A DNA stretch of 64,000 nucleotides, from NCBI GenBank assembly GCA_001829315.1, contig MIAY01000031.1, forward strand, positions 1-64,000. The letters are read 5' to 3'. This stretch comes from Spirochaetes bacterium GWE1_32_154 (GTDB lineage Bacteria; Spirochaetota; GWE2-31-10). The notes under the pieces were generated by a model that was not told where the DNA came from, ran no database searches, and worked only from the letters and a program-made list of their open reading frames with translations. The position numbers and the translations under genes were made by a program. Of this stretch, positions 1-9,038 are shown in pieces. How positions within the stretch are numbered: position 1 is the first letter of the stretch; the number at the start of each line of letters is the position of its first letter.

Positions 1-216
1 CTCCTGTTATAAAATGTGTTATTTTTTTCTCAATAAAATTTTAATACAAAACAGGAGGTTTTTCAAATATTTTCTAAATCGAAATTCGGGTTAGTAATAT
101 AATTTTTATTTTCAAATATTCCTTTATAAAATTGACATAATTACACAGACACACTATAATTCATTTCTATGTACAATACTCGTGTTATAGTATATTAATT
201 TAAATAAGGGGCTACT
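1..216. promoter_or_regulatory. 5' intergenic region with a consensus sigma-70 promoter
   Basis: This stretch has no gene. A near-perfect housekeeping promoter is visible on the plus strand: TTGACA at 132-137 and TATAAT at 155-160, spaced 17 bp, so transcription of the downstream lipoprotein gene should begin near 167. An AAGGGG Shine-Dalgarno lies at 206-211, six bases before the ATG at 217. At the left edge CTCCTG (1-6) reads on the minus strand as CAGGAG, which could be the ribosome binding site of a divergent gene starting just outside the window; that part is a guess. Confidence 0.6.
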
Positions 217-1284
217 ATGAGAAAAATTTTACTTGTTCTTACTACCATTGCATTGCTTATATCCTGTAAATCAACAGGAGAAAATACCGGTGGTAAAACT
301 GACAAAATACCCGGTATTGTAACAGTCACAAAATACGGAAAACCAATTGATTCCAGTACGGTTCTTCAAAAAATCAGTGATTCATTATCAACTTTTACCA
401 ACGGTAGAATTGCACAGAATATATATAATTCTATTCTTGACACACCGACAGTGAAATCGTTATATGTTATTGATACAATCACTTATAATGATGACGGTCT
501 GGCTACAGAAATTACCGGAAAAGTTGTAACAACTAAAACATATAGAGAATATGTAGCTTTAGGAGGTTTAGGATCTCCTGTTTATGAAGCAGTTCCACCC
601 AATGAATTCGGTTTAATATTTGGAAGAAAAGGAAATGTAGCAATTCGTGAAGGACTTGTTGTAAAAGTTGACACTTTATCAAAAAACCCGATCATCGATG
701 TTTCAATCGGTTCAGAAACATACGATAAAGTTGCCAATGCTTCAGTTTTATATCAGGCTTTTGAGGCTGCACGAACGCCCTATTTAGAAAATACACTTAT
801 TGAATTAGAAGGAATGCTTTTAAACTCTGCATCAAAAGATGTTATTATAGAAGATTTAAAAAAATTCAAACTGGAAAACCCGAAATTACAGGATGCTGAA
901 GTTATGACTTCATTTCTACTTGCGAATAAATCATACCTCGATTTATTAAAAAAATCAAATGAAGAAGCAAAAGACCGTATTAAAAAAGGTGCAGAATTAG
1001 TCAATGCGATTGCTTCAGGTTGTGCTTTACAAACAATCGCTTTAGTTGAACACTTTGGAAATATGGCTCTTGAAATAACCAGAATTGCTTTAGACCCATT
1101 AGCTATACCTGCTAATACAGCACGTTATATTGCTCGAAATGTACCTAAAGGAAAAGGCATGACAATGAATGATTTAAATGAAATTCAAAGATATGGTAAA
1201 TATCAGATGGATGTTTATAAGAAAAATTATGATAAAAATTTAAATCTATGGAAGAAAACTATGGAATTAAAAAACAAAATATAA
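217..1284 (+). CDS. Putative lipoprotein of unknown function
   Basis: A 355-residue protein with a lipoprotein signal: charged MRKK-like start, a hydrophobic stretch and the lipobox LLISC, placing the lipidated Cys near residue 17, so it should be exported and membrane anchored. After the Cys there is a short Gly/Thr/Lys-rich linker, then a mixed alpha/beta region and a helical, Lys-rich C-terminal third. I do not recognise a family. It is monocistronic, driven by a consensus promoter (132-160), and converges on an aminotransferase gene. The ATG at 217 is supported by an upstream AAGGGG. Export and lipidation are well supported; the role is unknown. Confidence 0.8.
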   Translation: MRKILLVLTTIALLISCKSTGENTGGKTDKIPGIVTVTKYGKPIDSSTVLQKISDSLSTFTNGRIAQNIYNSILDTPTVKSLYVIDTITYNDDGLATEITGKVVTTKTYREYVALGGLGSPVYEAVPPNEFGLIFGRKGNVAIREGLVVKVDTLSKNPIIDVSIGSETYDKVANASVLYQAFEAARTPYLENTLIELEGMLLNSASKDVIIEDLKKFKLENPKLQDAEVMTSFLLANKSYLDLLKKSNEEAKDRIKKGAELVNAIASGCALQTIALVEHFGNMALEITRIALDPLAIPANTARYIARNVPKGKGMTMNDLNEIQRYGKYQMDVYKKNYDKNLNLWKKTMELKNKI

Positions 1285-1311
1285 TTCTTTTCTTCAAATA
1301 TTTCGTTCAAT

Positions 1312-1355
1312 GAGGCAATTACAAAAGGGATGTAAAAATCATTTTGAATTGCCTC
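1312..1355. terminator. Possible hairpin between convergent genes
   Basis: Inverted repeat GAGGCAATT (1312-1320) and AATTGCCTC (1347-1355), a perfect 9-bp stem with a 26-nt loop, lies between the stop of the lipoprotein gene and the end of the minus-strand aminotransferase gene. The loop is long and no clean T-run follows, so termination is plausible but not certain. Confidence 0.35.
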
Positions 1356-1373
1356 TTAGCATTTAGTATCGCT

Positions 1374-2543
1374 TTACCGCCGATACTCCCCGATTTTCTG
1401 TTTTATTAGTAAAAGTTTTTCACCGGCCTGAATGAGGGTTTCCTTCTTTTTAACAAAATGAAATCGTATGTAACTATGAACCGGCTCCCGGTAAAAGCAC
1501 GACCCCGGAACAGCTGCCACACCACAATTTTTAATAAGCCATTCGGCAAAATGATTGTCATCCGACACTTCTGCAGGAATTTTAACCATTACATAATAGG
1601 CTCCCATCGGATCAATATATTCAAGCCCTGCTTTATCAAGATACGAAAGAAACAAATCTTTTTTTTCGATATATTCATTTTGCAACTCAGCATAATACTC
1701 ATCACCCATTTCCAAACCTGCAATAGCAGCTTCCTGTAGTGGAGCTGCAGCACCCACGGTAAGAAAATCATGAACTTTTTTACCTCTGTCAAGAATTTTC
1801 TCATTACCAAAAACATAGCCTAAACGCCAACCGGTTATTGAATACGTTTTCGATAACGAACTGCATGATAATGTGCGGTCAAACATACCCGGCAGTGTTG
1901 AAAAATAAATATGTTTATAAGGCGGATATACAATATGTTCATACACCTCATCAGTTATAACAAAGAAATCATATTTAGTCGCCATTGAAGCAATAAATTC
2001 CAATTCATCTATTGTAAACACTTTACCTGTCGGATTTGAAGGATTACATAAAATTAATGCCTTAACGCCTTGTGACGCTGCTTTTTCAAATTCCTTTCTA
2101 TCGAATTCAAGCGTATCAGGATCTATAGAAATATACAAAGGTAAAGCTCCTGTTAAAACAGTATCAGCGGTATAATTTTCATAAAAAGGTGAAAAAATAA
2201 GCACTTTATCACCGGGATCGCAAACGCTCATAACAGAGGCCATCATTGCCTCCGTACTTCCACATGTTACAACAATATTTTTTTCAGATTCAATAGAAAG
2301 TCCGGTACAGTGATTAATTTTTTTAACCAGCGCATCCCGGAAATTCTTAGCCCCCCATGTTATTGCATATTGATGAGGCCCGGTTTTACAAGTCTGTGCC
2401 AATCGCTCTAAAAGTTCAGGTGGCGGATCGAAGTCGGGAAACCCCTGGGATAAATTTATTGCATTGTACTGATTAGCAATTCGAGTCATTTTTCTGATAA
2501 TTGACTCGGAAAAAATATCTGTTCTTTTCGATGGCAGAGGCAT
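1374..2543 (-). CDS. Class I/II PLP-dependent aminotransferase
   Basis: A 389-residue fold-type I aminotransferase, the usual size for this family, which transfers an amino group between an amino acid and a 2-oxo acid. Visible PLP residues are the NPxNPTG segment near 167-173, Asp198 in ITDEVYEH, and the Schiff-base Lys232 in SLSKTYSITGWRLGY. The N-terminal NLSQGFPDF is typical of the aspartate aminotransferase / MetC-like / kynurenine aminotransferase clade. The substrate cannot be read from sequence. A CAGGAG precedes the ATG at 2543. It stands alone between a convergent lipoprotein gene and a regulator gene. Confidence 0.9.
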   Translation of the reverse strand: MPLPSKRTDIFSESIIRKMTRIANQYNAINLSQGFPDFDPPPELLERLAQTCKTGPHQYAITWGAKNFRDALVKKINHCTGLSIESEKNIVVTCGSTEAMMASVMSVCDPGDKVLIFSPFYENYTADTVLTGALPLYISIDPDTLEFDRKEFEKAASQGVKALILCNPSNPTGKVFTIDELEFIASMATKYDFFVITDEVYEHIVYPPYKHIYFSTLPGMFDRTLSCSSLSKTYSITGWRLGYVFGNEKILDRGKKVHDFLTVGAAAPLQEAAIAGLEMGDEYYAELQNEYIEKKDLFLSYLDKAGLEYIDPMGAYYVMVKIPAEVSDDNHFAEWLIKNCGVAAVPGSCFYREPVHSYIRFHFVKKKETLIQAGEKLLLIKQKIGEYRR

Positions 2544-2610
2544 GATATAACTCCTGTTTTTTTTACAAATCCTGTATTTTTAAGTTTATCAAAGCGATAT
2601 ATTACTTTTT

Positions 2611-4014
2611 TCACATATATTTTATTTCCCAATATCCACTTTTTGCAGAACCAACCCTGCATATATATCGTTTTTCTTTTAAATATTTCAAATTATTTTC
2701 TATCGCAGTTGTGCTAACCCCTATCTCACGGCTAAGAGACTTTATACTCACTTGAGGATTAGCTGAAATATACTCAAGAATATATTTTCGAGTATCACCC
2801 AACCTATCACCCAACCTATCACCCAACCCTGCTTCATAACTACTCGATTCTTTTATAATATAATCGTCTTTGCCATCAATTACAGAGCGATAAAGCTCTA
2901 CATCAATAAAATCACCTTTCTCACTGATTGCAGGAACTTCTAATCCGTGATTTATGCACGATGATTTTATCCTTTTTATACCGCTTCCCCATTGCTCAAT
3001 ATAATTTAATTCTTTCATAACCCGGGCTATTACCTTATTTCGTATCTCAGACCGCCCCTCTTCAATATCACTTTCGGTGAGCGTATTGGGAAAACCGCCA
3101 GGTGACACAATATTTACAAGATCATCATACACACCGATTTTAATATCCCGTCCGGCATTAGAATAGTCCCGATGTATTAAAGCATTGAGTACTGATTCAC
3201 GAAGTGCCTCTTCTGGAATTTCCAATGTATCAGTGCGTTGAAGCCCCTTGATTTCACCTCTAATATTAATATGATTTTTTATAAAACTAACCGAATATTC
3301 GATAAGGCTGAATATATCCGAATGATATTCTTTCTTATCAAGAAATACCTCCATAGTTTTACCCCTGAATCTGCCGCATTTAATTGTACAGTGTTCATAT
3401 TCACCAAGCAGAATCAGCAACCCATTAGTAGGAAATAGCTGTCCGTGTTCTTCAACTGTCAATTTCAGGTTTTTCATTTTTTCTGCATCAAAACTTTTGC
3501 CTGTTGAATGAAATTTCGCTGTTAATACATTTAGATTAAGACTTGAAAAAGGAACAGTATAATTTATCTCTTCATCGAAACTGATATTACGCTTCTGTCT
3601 CTCAAGTTCAATTATCTGCTCATACCCTGATTTTCGATTGCTCGCACCTATACGAATATAGGTACCCTCATTTTTTCCTGATGATTTGATGTAATAAGGA
3701 AGAAAATTACCACGAAATACTTCAATAACCAAAACAGTCTTGCCAATGATATTCTGAGAATATATTTCAGGCAATACATTCGGATAAATAGAATCATAAA
3801 TAATTGAAACAATCTTATCCTGCAGATCAAATATGTCATTATCATCAATACCGGTGATAGTTCTATCATTATCAACACCAATCAATATTCTGCCACCGGC
3901 TGAATTAGAAAACGCGGTAACAGTCTTAACCAATTGGTCATGTTCCGGTAAGGAACGTTTAAATTCCAATACCTTACTTTCACCGGAAAGAATTTCTTCA
4001 TATAAATTTTTCAT
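2611..4014 (-). CDS. AlbA_2 (Schlafen-type) ATP-binding regulator with C-terminal wHTH
   Basis: About 467 residues from the ATG at 4014; an open frame extends to 4095, but the extra 27 residues do not resemble the family, whereas the chosen ATG follows a GGTGG and begins MKNLYEEILSGES, the typical start. The N-terminal AlbA_2 domain (about 10-125, with EFKRSLPEHD and GRILIGVDN) is followed by a HATPase_c_4-like region (LNALIHRDYSNAGRDIKIG, then WGSGIKRI) and a C-terminal winged helix (VSIKSLSREIGVSTTAIENNL). The linker before the wHTH holds three 12-bp tandem units coding GDRL. Family members are RecG-like-named putative transcriptional regulators. It is divergent from the thiF-like gene with a repeat element between. 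Confidence 0.8.
   Translation of the reverse strand: MKNLYEEILSGESKVLEFKRSLPEHDQLVKTVTAFSNSAGGRILIGVDNDRTITGIDDNDIFDLQDKIVSIIYDSIYPNVLPEIYSQNIIGKTVLVIEVFRGNFLPYYIKSSGKNEGTYIRIGASNRKSGYEQIIELERQKRNISFDEEINYTVPFSSLNLNVLTAKFHSTGKSFDAEKMKNLKLTVEEHGQLFPTNGLLILLGEYEHCTIKCGRFRGKTMEVFLDKKEYHSDIFSLIEYSVSFIKNHINIRGEIKGLQRTDTLEIPEEALRESVLNALIHRDYSNAGRDIKIGVYDDLVNIVSPGGFPNTLTESDIEEGRSEIRNKVIARVMKELNYIEQWGSGIKRIKSSCINHGLEVPAISEKGDFIDVELYRSVIDGKDDYIIKESSSYEAGLGDRLGDRLGDTRKYILEYISANPQVSIKSLSREIGVSTTAIENNLKYLKEKRYICRVGSAKSGYWEIKYM
2794..2829. repeat. In-frame 12-bp tandem repeat, three units
   Basis: ATCACCCAACCT occurs three times in a row, the last unit ending in C, inside the AlbA_2 regulator gene. On the coding strand each unit encodes Gly-Asp-Arg-Leu, giving GDRLGDRLGD in the linker before the winged-helix domain. 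Units of 12 bp keep the frame, so copy number could change linker length by slippage. Confidence 0.9.
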
Positions 4015-4115
4015 ACAACCACCGTTCTCTATGATTATACTTAAAATTGCTTTAATATTCAAGGATGATTTAATGAGTGAAACCAATTTCATCACAATTC
4101 ACTTGAAATACTATT

Positions 4116-4233
4116 GAAGCTCTTGCAAAAATCAAGAGTACTTGATTTTGCTTCCGCAATATGCGATATTATCACATTAGAGGAAGCTTCTTGCAAAAAT
4201 TCGAGATAAAAAGAGTATTTTTGCAAGAAGCTC
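4116..4233. mobile_element. Palindromic MITE-like element, copy 1
   Basis: A 118-bp element beginning GAAGCTCTTGCAAAAAT and ending ATTTTTGCAAGAAGCTC, flanked by the 4-bp direct repeat TATT (4112-4115 and 4234-4237). It contains a left hairpin (ATCAAG-AGTA-CTTGAT), a central GCGATATTATC segment and a right hairpin whose arms are the TTCTTGCAAAAAT end and its complement. It fills the divergent intergenic region between the AlbA_2 regulator and thiF-like genes. The same sequence recurs at 48190-48308 in the same orientation and at 16527-16645 inverted. No coding capacity, so it would need a transposase in trans. Confidence 0.75.
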
Positions 4234-4314
4234 TATTGATTTAATATTATGTTCAAGAAACTTTAAATAAACGATCAAAATGACTCTATAATGAGACTCT
4301 CGCAGAAGGTTTTT

Positions 4315-5103
4315 ATGACACACACATTGAATGAACAACAAATGGAAAGATATTCACGACATCTTATTCTTAAAGAAGTTGAAGTTGAAGGACAATTAAA
4401 GTTATTAAACAGTAAAGTTCTTATAATTGGAACCGGCGGGCTTGGGTCACCGATTGCTCTTTATCTTGCAGCAGCCGGTATTGGCACTATCGGCATTGCT
4501 GACTTTGATACTGTTGATCTTTCAAACCTACAAAGGCAAGTTATACATTCAACTGAAAATATTGGAGTTGATAAAGTTCAATCAGCAAAAAATGAAATGA
4601 TTAAAATAAACCCGGACATAACCGTCAATGCTATGAAAACGTATGTTAATTCAGATAACATAATTGATATTATAAAAGACTATGATTTTATTGTGGATGC
4701 AACGGATAACTTTGCTAGTAAATTTTTAATTAACGATGCGTGCGTACTGAGTGGGAAACCATTCTCACATGGTGGAATATTGCGTTTTAACGGTCAGACA
4801 ATGACAATTAAACCTGGCGAAGCAGCATGTTACCGATGTGTATTTACAAAACCGCTTGAGAAAAACCTTAGTACAGCATGTTCTAAAGCCGGGGTTTTAG
4901 GAAGTGTTGCCGGGATGCTTGGAACAATCCAAGCCACTGAGGTTCTTAAATTTATCATTGGTAAAGGAGAATTGCTTACTAACAAGTTACTGACATTTAA
5001 CTCACTTACAATGGATTTCAGAAAAATCACCATAAAGAAAAACGACGATTGCCCCGTTTGTGGCAAACATCCAACGATAACCAAACCATTGGATGAAGAA
5101 TAA
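4315..5103 (+). CDS. E1-like adenylyltransferase (ThiF/MoeB/HesA family)
   Basis: A 262-residue E1-like enzyme that adenylates the C-terminal Gly of a ubiquitin-like sulfur carrier (ThiS or MoaD type). The nucleotide-binding loop GTGGLGSP, the YSRHLILKEV start, DFDTVDLSNLQRQ, the Asp in DATDNF, and two zinc CxxC pairs (CYRC and CPVC) are all present, as is STACSKAGVLG where the family has its active-site Cys. The ATG at 4315 has AGAAGG five bases upstream and is preferred over the in-frame ATG at 4291. No thiS, moaD, thiG, thiH or moeA is nearby, so thiamine versus molybdopterin use is undecided; the C-terminal rhodanese domain of some MoeB relatives is absent. Confidence 0.85.
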   Translation: MTHTLNEQQMERYSRHLILKEVEVEGQLKLLNSKVLIIGTGGLGSPIALYLAAAGIGTIGIADFDTVDLSNLQRQVIHSTENIGVDKVQSAKNEMIKINPDITVNAMKTYVNSDNIIDIIKDYDFIVDATDNFASKFLINDACVLSGKPFSHGGILRFNGQTMTIKPGEAACYRCVFTKPLEKNLSTACSKAGVLGSVAGMLGTIQATEVLKFIIGKGELLTNKLLTFNSLTMDFRKITIKKNDDCPVCGKHPTITKPLDEE

Positions 5104-5117
5104 ACCGAAATCATAGT

Positions 5118-5159
5118 CTCTTGCAAAAATACTATTTTTATCTTGAGTTTTTGCAAGAG
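5118..5159. repeat. Short single-hairpin copy of the palindromic repeat
   Basis: CTCTTGCAAAAA (5118-5129) and its exact complement TTTTTGCAAGAG (5148-5159) form a 12-bp stem. The loop ACTATTTTTATCTTGA resembles the terminal-hairpin half of the longer elements in this window. It lies between the convergent ends of the thiF-like gene and csrA, where it could also act as a two-way terminator. Confidence 0.75.
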
Positions 5160-5170
5160 GCACAGATTAT

Positions 5171-5401
5171 TTATTTTTTTCTCAGTAAATCACCAAGATT
5201 TTTAACAGCATCAGGATTAACCTTCGATGCTTCAATATTAGCATTTTGTATTTCTGTATAAATCTCTTTTCTGAAAACCTTAACATCATTTGGTGCATTA
5301 ATACCGATTTTTACATGATCGCCTTTTATGTTAACAATCGTAATTTCAATATTATCACCAATGACTATAGTTTCATTTTCTTTTCGTGCAAGTATAAGCA
5401 T
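5171..5401 (-). CDS. csrA: Carbon storage regulator / flagellin translational repressor
   Basis: A 76-residue RNA-binding CsrA, a homodimer that binds GGA-containing loops in mRNA leaders and blocks translation. The family pattern [15 protein letters not shown], then the [15 protein letters not shown] strands and [13 protein letters not shown] is complete; the C-terminal tail (after about 60) ends in Lys-Lys. The ATG shares one base with the fliW stop (TAATG) and has GGAGG upstream, so the two are translationally coupled. In Bacillus and Treponema FliW sequesters CsrA and flagellin titrates FliW, so this pair links filament assembly to flagellin synthesis. Last gene of the flagellar operon. 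Confidence 0.96.
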   Translation of the reverse strand: MLILARKENETIVIGDNIEITIVNIKGDHVKIGINAPNDVKVFRKEIYTEIQNANIEASKVNPDAVKNLGDLLRKK

Positions 5402-5835
5402 TATGCCTCCTTCTGTGACAGAAGAGGATGACGAACAGAATATTTGTCACTTAAACTTATAAGTTGTTTTGCCTGATGAGTAACTTTATTGATTACAATC
5501 GGACCAAGCAGGTTAACCGATGTTTTAGCAGGATTATCATTAAGCGTTACTATTGCAAAATTGATCATATCTTCATCGTTTTTTATTTCAAGCTTTTCAA
5601 GATCATGAGCATCAACATCAAGCTCGTAATCCTCTATAATCAACTTAGGATCTACTATTAGAAATGCTATTTCCGGTATTTTTTCAGCCTGCAACCAATA
5701 GAAAGGACTGCCTTCATCAAAATCAAGAAGCACAAAGTCATGAATATCTTCAAATCCAAGTAATCCGTCTTTTACTGTTATCTTCTGCTTTTCTGATATC
5801 TCAATCTCACCAAAAGCTTTCGTTACAATTTTCAT
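5401..5835 (-). CDS. fliW: Flagellar assembly factor FliW
   Basis: A 144-residue FliW, the antagonist of CsrA that also binds flagellin. It shows the family features [22 protein letters not shown], the acidic strand [17 protein letters not shown] and the NLLGPIVIN segment. The ATG at 5835 is chosen because GGAG lies six bases upstream; the TTG further out at 5847 would overlap that site. It directly precedes csrA and follows flgL by 27 bp, the same order as in Treponema. Confidence 0.95.
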   Translation of the reverse strand: MKIVTKAFGEIEISEKQKITVKDGLLGFEDIHDFVLLDFDEGSPFYWLQAEKIPEIAFLIVDPKLIIEDYELDVDAHDLEKLEIKNDEDMINFAIVTLNDNPAKTSVNLLGPIVINKVTHQAKQLISLSDKYSVRHPLLSQKEA

Positions 5836-5861
5836 TATACACTCCAAATAGTTATATCAAT

Positions 5862-7112
5862 TTATCGTAAAAAATCCATTAATGAGGACTTTGTAATTTT
5901 TGCAAGACTTGATAATGATGCTTTATGAGCAAAATCAAGAGTCGCTAATTCTGTCAGTGCATCAGCCATATTTACATCTTCAAGTGAGGAAAGCGTTTTA
6001 GTATAACTCATTTTATCATCACCCAATCGTTGCGTTAAATAATCAAGTCTATTTTGTAAAGCTCCGGTCTTTGCCATATTGTTTGTAAGATTTGTTATCG
6101 ACTCGTCAATTGCACCAAGAAATCTACCGCCAATATCCTCAGCGTTATTCTGGAGCATTGCATCACGCAAACCAATCATTGTGTCAAAAATACTTCCGCC
6201 GAATACATCAGCATCCTGACTGAAATTATCAGGTCCGATCGGGCGCCCCTGAGCTAATATACCAAGATTTTGAAGTAAATTACCACCTTCAATATCCGCT
6301 AACTCCACCTTATGAGGCGTTGTTGATTTAATAATCATTCCACCGGTTACTATATCAATTGAAGCATTCACCGCAGCAGGACTTCTATTTATTTTATCAA
6401 CAATAGCGTAGGCATTATCCCCTTCATTAAATGATATTTTCTGATTATCAATCATTACGCTCATATCATTTTCAAGACGAAAATCAGCAGTATTCACTTT
6501 TGAATATATTTGAAAATTCTCAGCCCAGAATAAATCACTTCCCGGAGGCGTAGATGCTGCATACTCATTAAAATCAATTTCCCGTAACTGTTTTCCATTA
6601 TCACCAAGATACCGCACTTCTGTAATCATAGCCGTATCAGCACCACGAACAGCACCTTCCAACACTTCAAAAGGTTTTGTAAACTTTTGAAAACCGCTAA
6701 AAAGGTAGTTTCCCTTGTATTTTGAATTTGCATCAACAATAATGTTTTTCATTAATTGATCAACTTCAACAGACATCGCTTTTCTATCTTCTGCCGTATA
6801 AATACCATTTGATCCCTGAACAGAAAGCTCCCGTACCCTTTGCAGAATTTCAATGGTACTGCCTATTTTGTTTTCAACCAGATTCCGTTCTGCACCAAGA
6901 TCATTTATATTTCTTTCCAACTGATCAATTTTAAATATTTTTGAATGAAATGTCATCGCCTGGGTCACATCAACAGGATTATCCCGCGGCATAACATATT
7001 TTTTACCGGTACTGATTGACTGATGAACTTTATTCATACTGTCTTCTTTTTTCATAACGAAATTCATTCCGTTATCATTTGCCATATTAGTACTTACTCT
7101 GTATATACTCAT
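5862..7112 (-). CDS. flgL: Flagellar hook-associated protein 3
   Basis: A 416-residue FlgL, the second hook-filament junction protein, exported by the flagellar type III apparatus and located in the periplasm if the cell is a spirochaete. The N-terminal coiled coil (MSIYRVSTNM, ISTGKKYVMPRDNPVDVTQ) and C-terminal coiled coil (LTELATLDFAHKASL) flank a variable middle of about 200 residues. It follows flgK by 15 bp and precedes fliW. Confidence 0.93.
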   Translation of the reverse strand: MSIYRVSTNMANDNGMNFVMKKEDSMNKVHQSISTGKKYVMPRDNPVDVTQAMTFHSKIFKIDQLERNINDLGAERNLVENKIGSTIEILQRVRELSVQGSNGIYTAEDRKAMSVEVDQLMKNIIVDANSKYKGNYLFSGFQKFTKPFEVLEGAVRGADTAMITEVRYLGDNGKQLREIDFNEYAASTPPGSDLFWAENFQIYSKVNTADFRLENDMSVMIDNQKISFNEGDNAYAIVDKINRSPAAVNASIDIVTGGMIIKSTTPHKVELADIEGGNLLQNLGILAQGRPIGPDNFSQDADVFGGSIFDTMIGLRDAMLQNNAEDIGGRFLGAIDESITNLTNNMAKTGALQNRLDYLTQRLGDDKMSYTKTLSSLEDVNMADALTELATLDFAHKASLSSLAKITKSSLMDFLR

Positions 7113-7127
7113 TTCACTACCCCTTTT

Positions 7128-9026
7128 TTATAGTTTTGTAATAATCGTTTCAAGCATCTTATCCATTTCACTGATAAATTTTGCCGATGCATTATATCCG
7201 TGCTGAAATTTAATAAGATTTGCAAATTCTTCATCAAGATTTACGCCTGAAACTGATTTACGGAGGTTTTCAAGGTTATTCATTATCGTTTCCTGAACTC
7301 TGAAACCATTTTCAGCTTTTTGTCCACGCGCCCCGACATCTGATACAATATTTTCAAAATATTGTGAAACACTTAAAGACATACCAACCATAACTTTGTT
7401 ATCTTTTAATGAAGATATTCGTAACGCATTCTGAGAATCTCCGATACCATTTGAAATATCTTTAATTCCATCACCATCTGAATCAATACCGCTGGCAACA
7501 GCAATAAATGACACATCATTTTCTATTTTTTTCTCTATAGCCATATATTGTGCCGGGTCAGTCAAAGGAGCTATCGACCACACTGATTGAGCATTTAATT
7601 TTGTACCTGTTTCATTTACAACATTACTATTAAAACCACCCTCAGCACCTGATTGATTTAATATTCCGGCATATCCCGTTAAAAAAAGGCCGTTATCTTC
7701 AAGTCTTCGTATAACAAAATCAGGGCTTTGATTATCACCATAATAATCTGCTTTAACCGTTAATTTCCCTTGAGGATTTAAAAATGCATTAACCCCGGCG
7801 CCGGATTCGTTGATTCTTCTAACAACTCTGTCTAATGTATCAGTTTCATAATAATCAATTTCGACATTGTTGACATTCATCGTTCCTCTGATACCAAGTT
7901 TATCATTTCCGTCAAGAGTATTAGCTCCGGTTACTTTGAATATAAAAGTTGAATCATCCGCACCGTCACGATTTGCATCAAAATTACCCGTCGGGTCAGT
8001 AGTAAACGGATGTGTTGAAAAAAAATCATTACCGGTTGTTTCATTTAACCCAAAACCATCTCTATGAATTTCATTAACAAGATCTGAAATATTCACTGCA
8101 AATGAATTGATTTTTTTCTGTTCCATTCGTAAATCAGTATCACGAACATCAACTAACGAACCAAGTTCTCCGCCTCTGAATGCAACTTTTTCCCCGTCAG
8201 CCCAATACACATCAGAGTAACCGTAATTATCCGCTTGTGCGGTGAGATTTAATTTTTCAGATTCCGCCCCCTGAACAATCATTTTACCACCGATATATAA
8301 TATCAGTTCATCAGGGTCTTCTCTTGAAATTTGTATGTCAGCCATTTTTGATAATTTATCAATAAATACATCCCGTGAATCATATAAATCATTCGGATGA
8401 TCTCCAACTGCTTCACTTTTTAAAATCCTTTCATTGAGTTTTGCAATTTTTGATGCTATTTCATTTAACTCGCCGACTTTATTTTTAATCTCAATGTCAA
8501 CATTATTTCGAATATCAGTCATTTGATTAAAATGATGTCGTACGCTATTAGTTAATATATTTGCTTTTTCAACCAGAACATTTCGCGGTGCTTTATCGTC
8601 AGGATTATTAGCAACATCCGACCATGAACTCATAAATTCATCAAATGCCCTGCGAAGCGTATTATACTGTGAAGGATCGTTATAAACACTCGGTTCTGCA
8701 TACACCATTTCCATCTGCTGCAAATATTTGTTTCTCATATCAAAAAAACCAAGATCTTTACCCGCAGAAATAATTCTATTATCAATAAACTGATCCCGTA
8801 CTCTGTCAATACTTGTAACGGTTGTTCCCTGACCTATTTGCCCTGCCGTTTCAGAACGTGCCAGACCCGGTACATACAATGGTTCAAAAGTACTTAATTT
8901 GACGGTTTGTCGTGAATAACCTTCTGTATTCATATTGTTTAAATTATGTCCGGTTGTATTTATTGCCTGCTGATGGCTTGCTAAAGACCGTTTTCCCATT
9001 TCTAACCCATGGAATGTTGAAATCAT
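7128..9026 (-). CDS. flgK: Flagellar hook-associated protein 1
   Basis: A 632-residue FlgK, the first hook-filament junction protein. The N-terminal flagellar rod/hook motif (ALxxHQQAINTTGHNLNN, with TEGYSRQTV) and the C-terminal FANLIKFQHGYNASAKFI are diagnostic; the long middle domain, with Asp/Asn-rich loops such as DSDGDGIKD, is the size seen in spirochaete FlgK. A GGAGG sits seven bases before the ATG at 9026. Second gene in the operon, 12 bp after the flgN-like gene. Confidence 0.94.
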   Translation of the reverse strand: MISTFHGLEMGKRSLASHQQAINTTGHNLNNMNTEGYSRQTVKLSTFEPLYVPGLARSETAGQIGQGTTVTSIDRVRDQFIDNRIISAGKDLGFFDMRNKYLQQMEMVYAEPSVYNDPSQYNTLRRAFDEFMSSWSDVANNPDDKAPRNVLVEKANILTNSVRHHFNQMTDIRNNVDIEIKNKVGELNEIASKIAKLNERILKSEAVGDHPNDLYDSRDVFIDKLSKMADIQISREDPDELILYIGGKMIVQGAESEKLNLTAQADNYGYSDVYWADGEKVAFRGGELGSLVDVRDTDLRMEQKKINSFAVNISDLVNEIHRDGFGLNETTGNDFFSTHPFTTDPTGNFDANRDGADDSTFIFKVTGANTLDGNDKLGIRGTMNVNNVEIDYYETDTLDRVVRRINESGAGVNAFLNPQGKLTVKADYYGDNQSPDFVIRRLEDNGLFLTGYAGILNQSGAEGGFNSNVVNETGTKLNAQSVWSIAPLTDPAQYMAIEKKIENDVSFIAVASGIDSDGDGIKDISNGIGDSQNALRISSLKDNKVMVGMSLSVSQYFENIVSDVGARGQKAENGFRVQETIMNNLENLRKSVSGVNLDEEFANLIKFQHGYNASAKFISEMDKMLETIITKL

Positions 9027-9038
9027 AAAGTCCTCCTT

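Noticed and set aside
4015-4095. Upstream extension of the AlbA_2 regulator (27 more residues)
   Set aside because: The extra residues do not match the family start; the ATG at 4014 has a better ribosome site.
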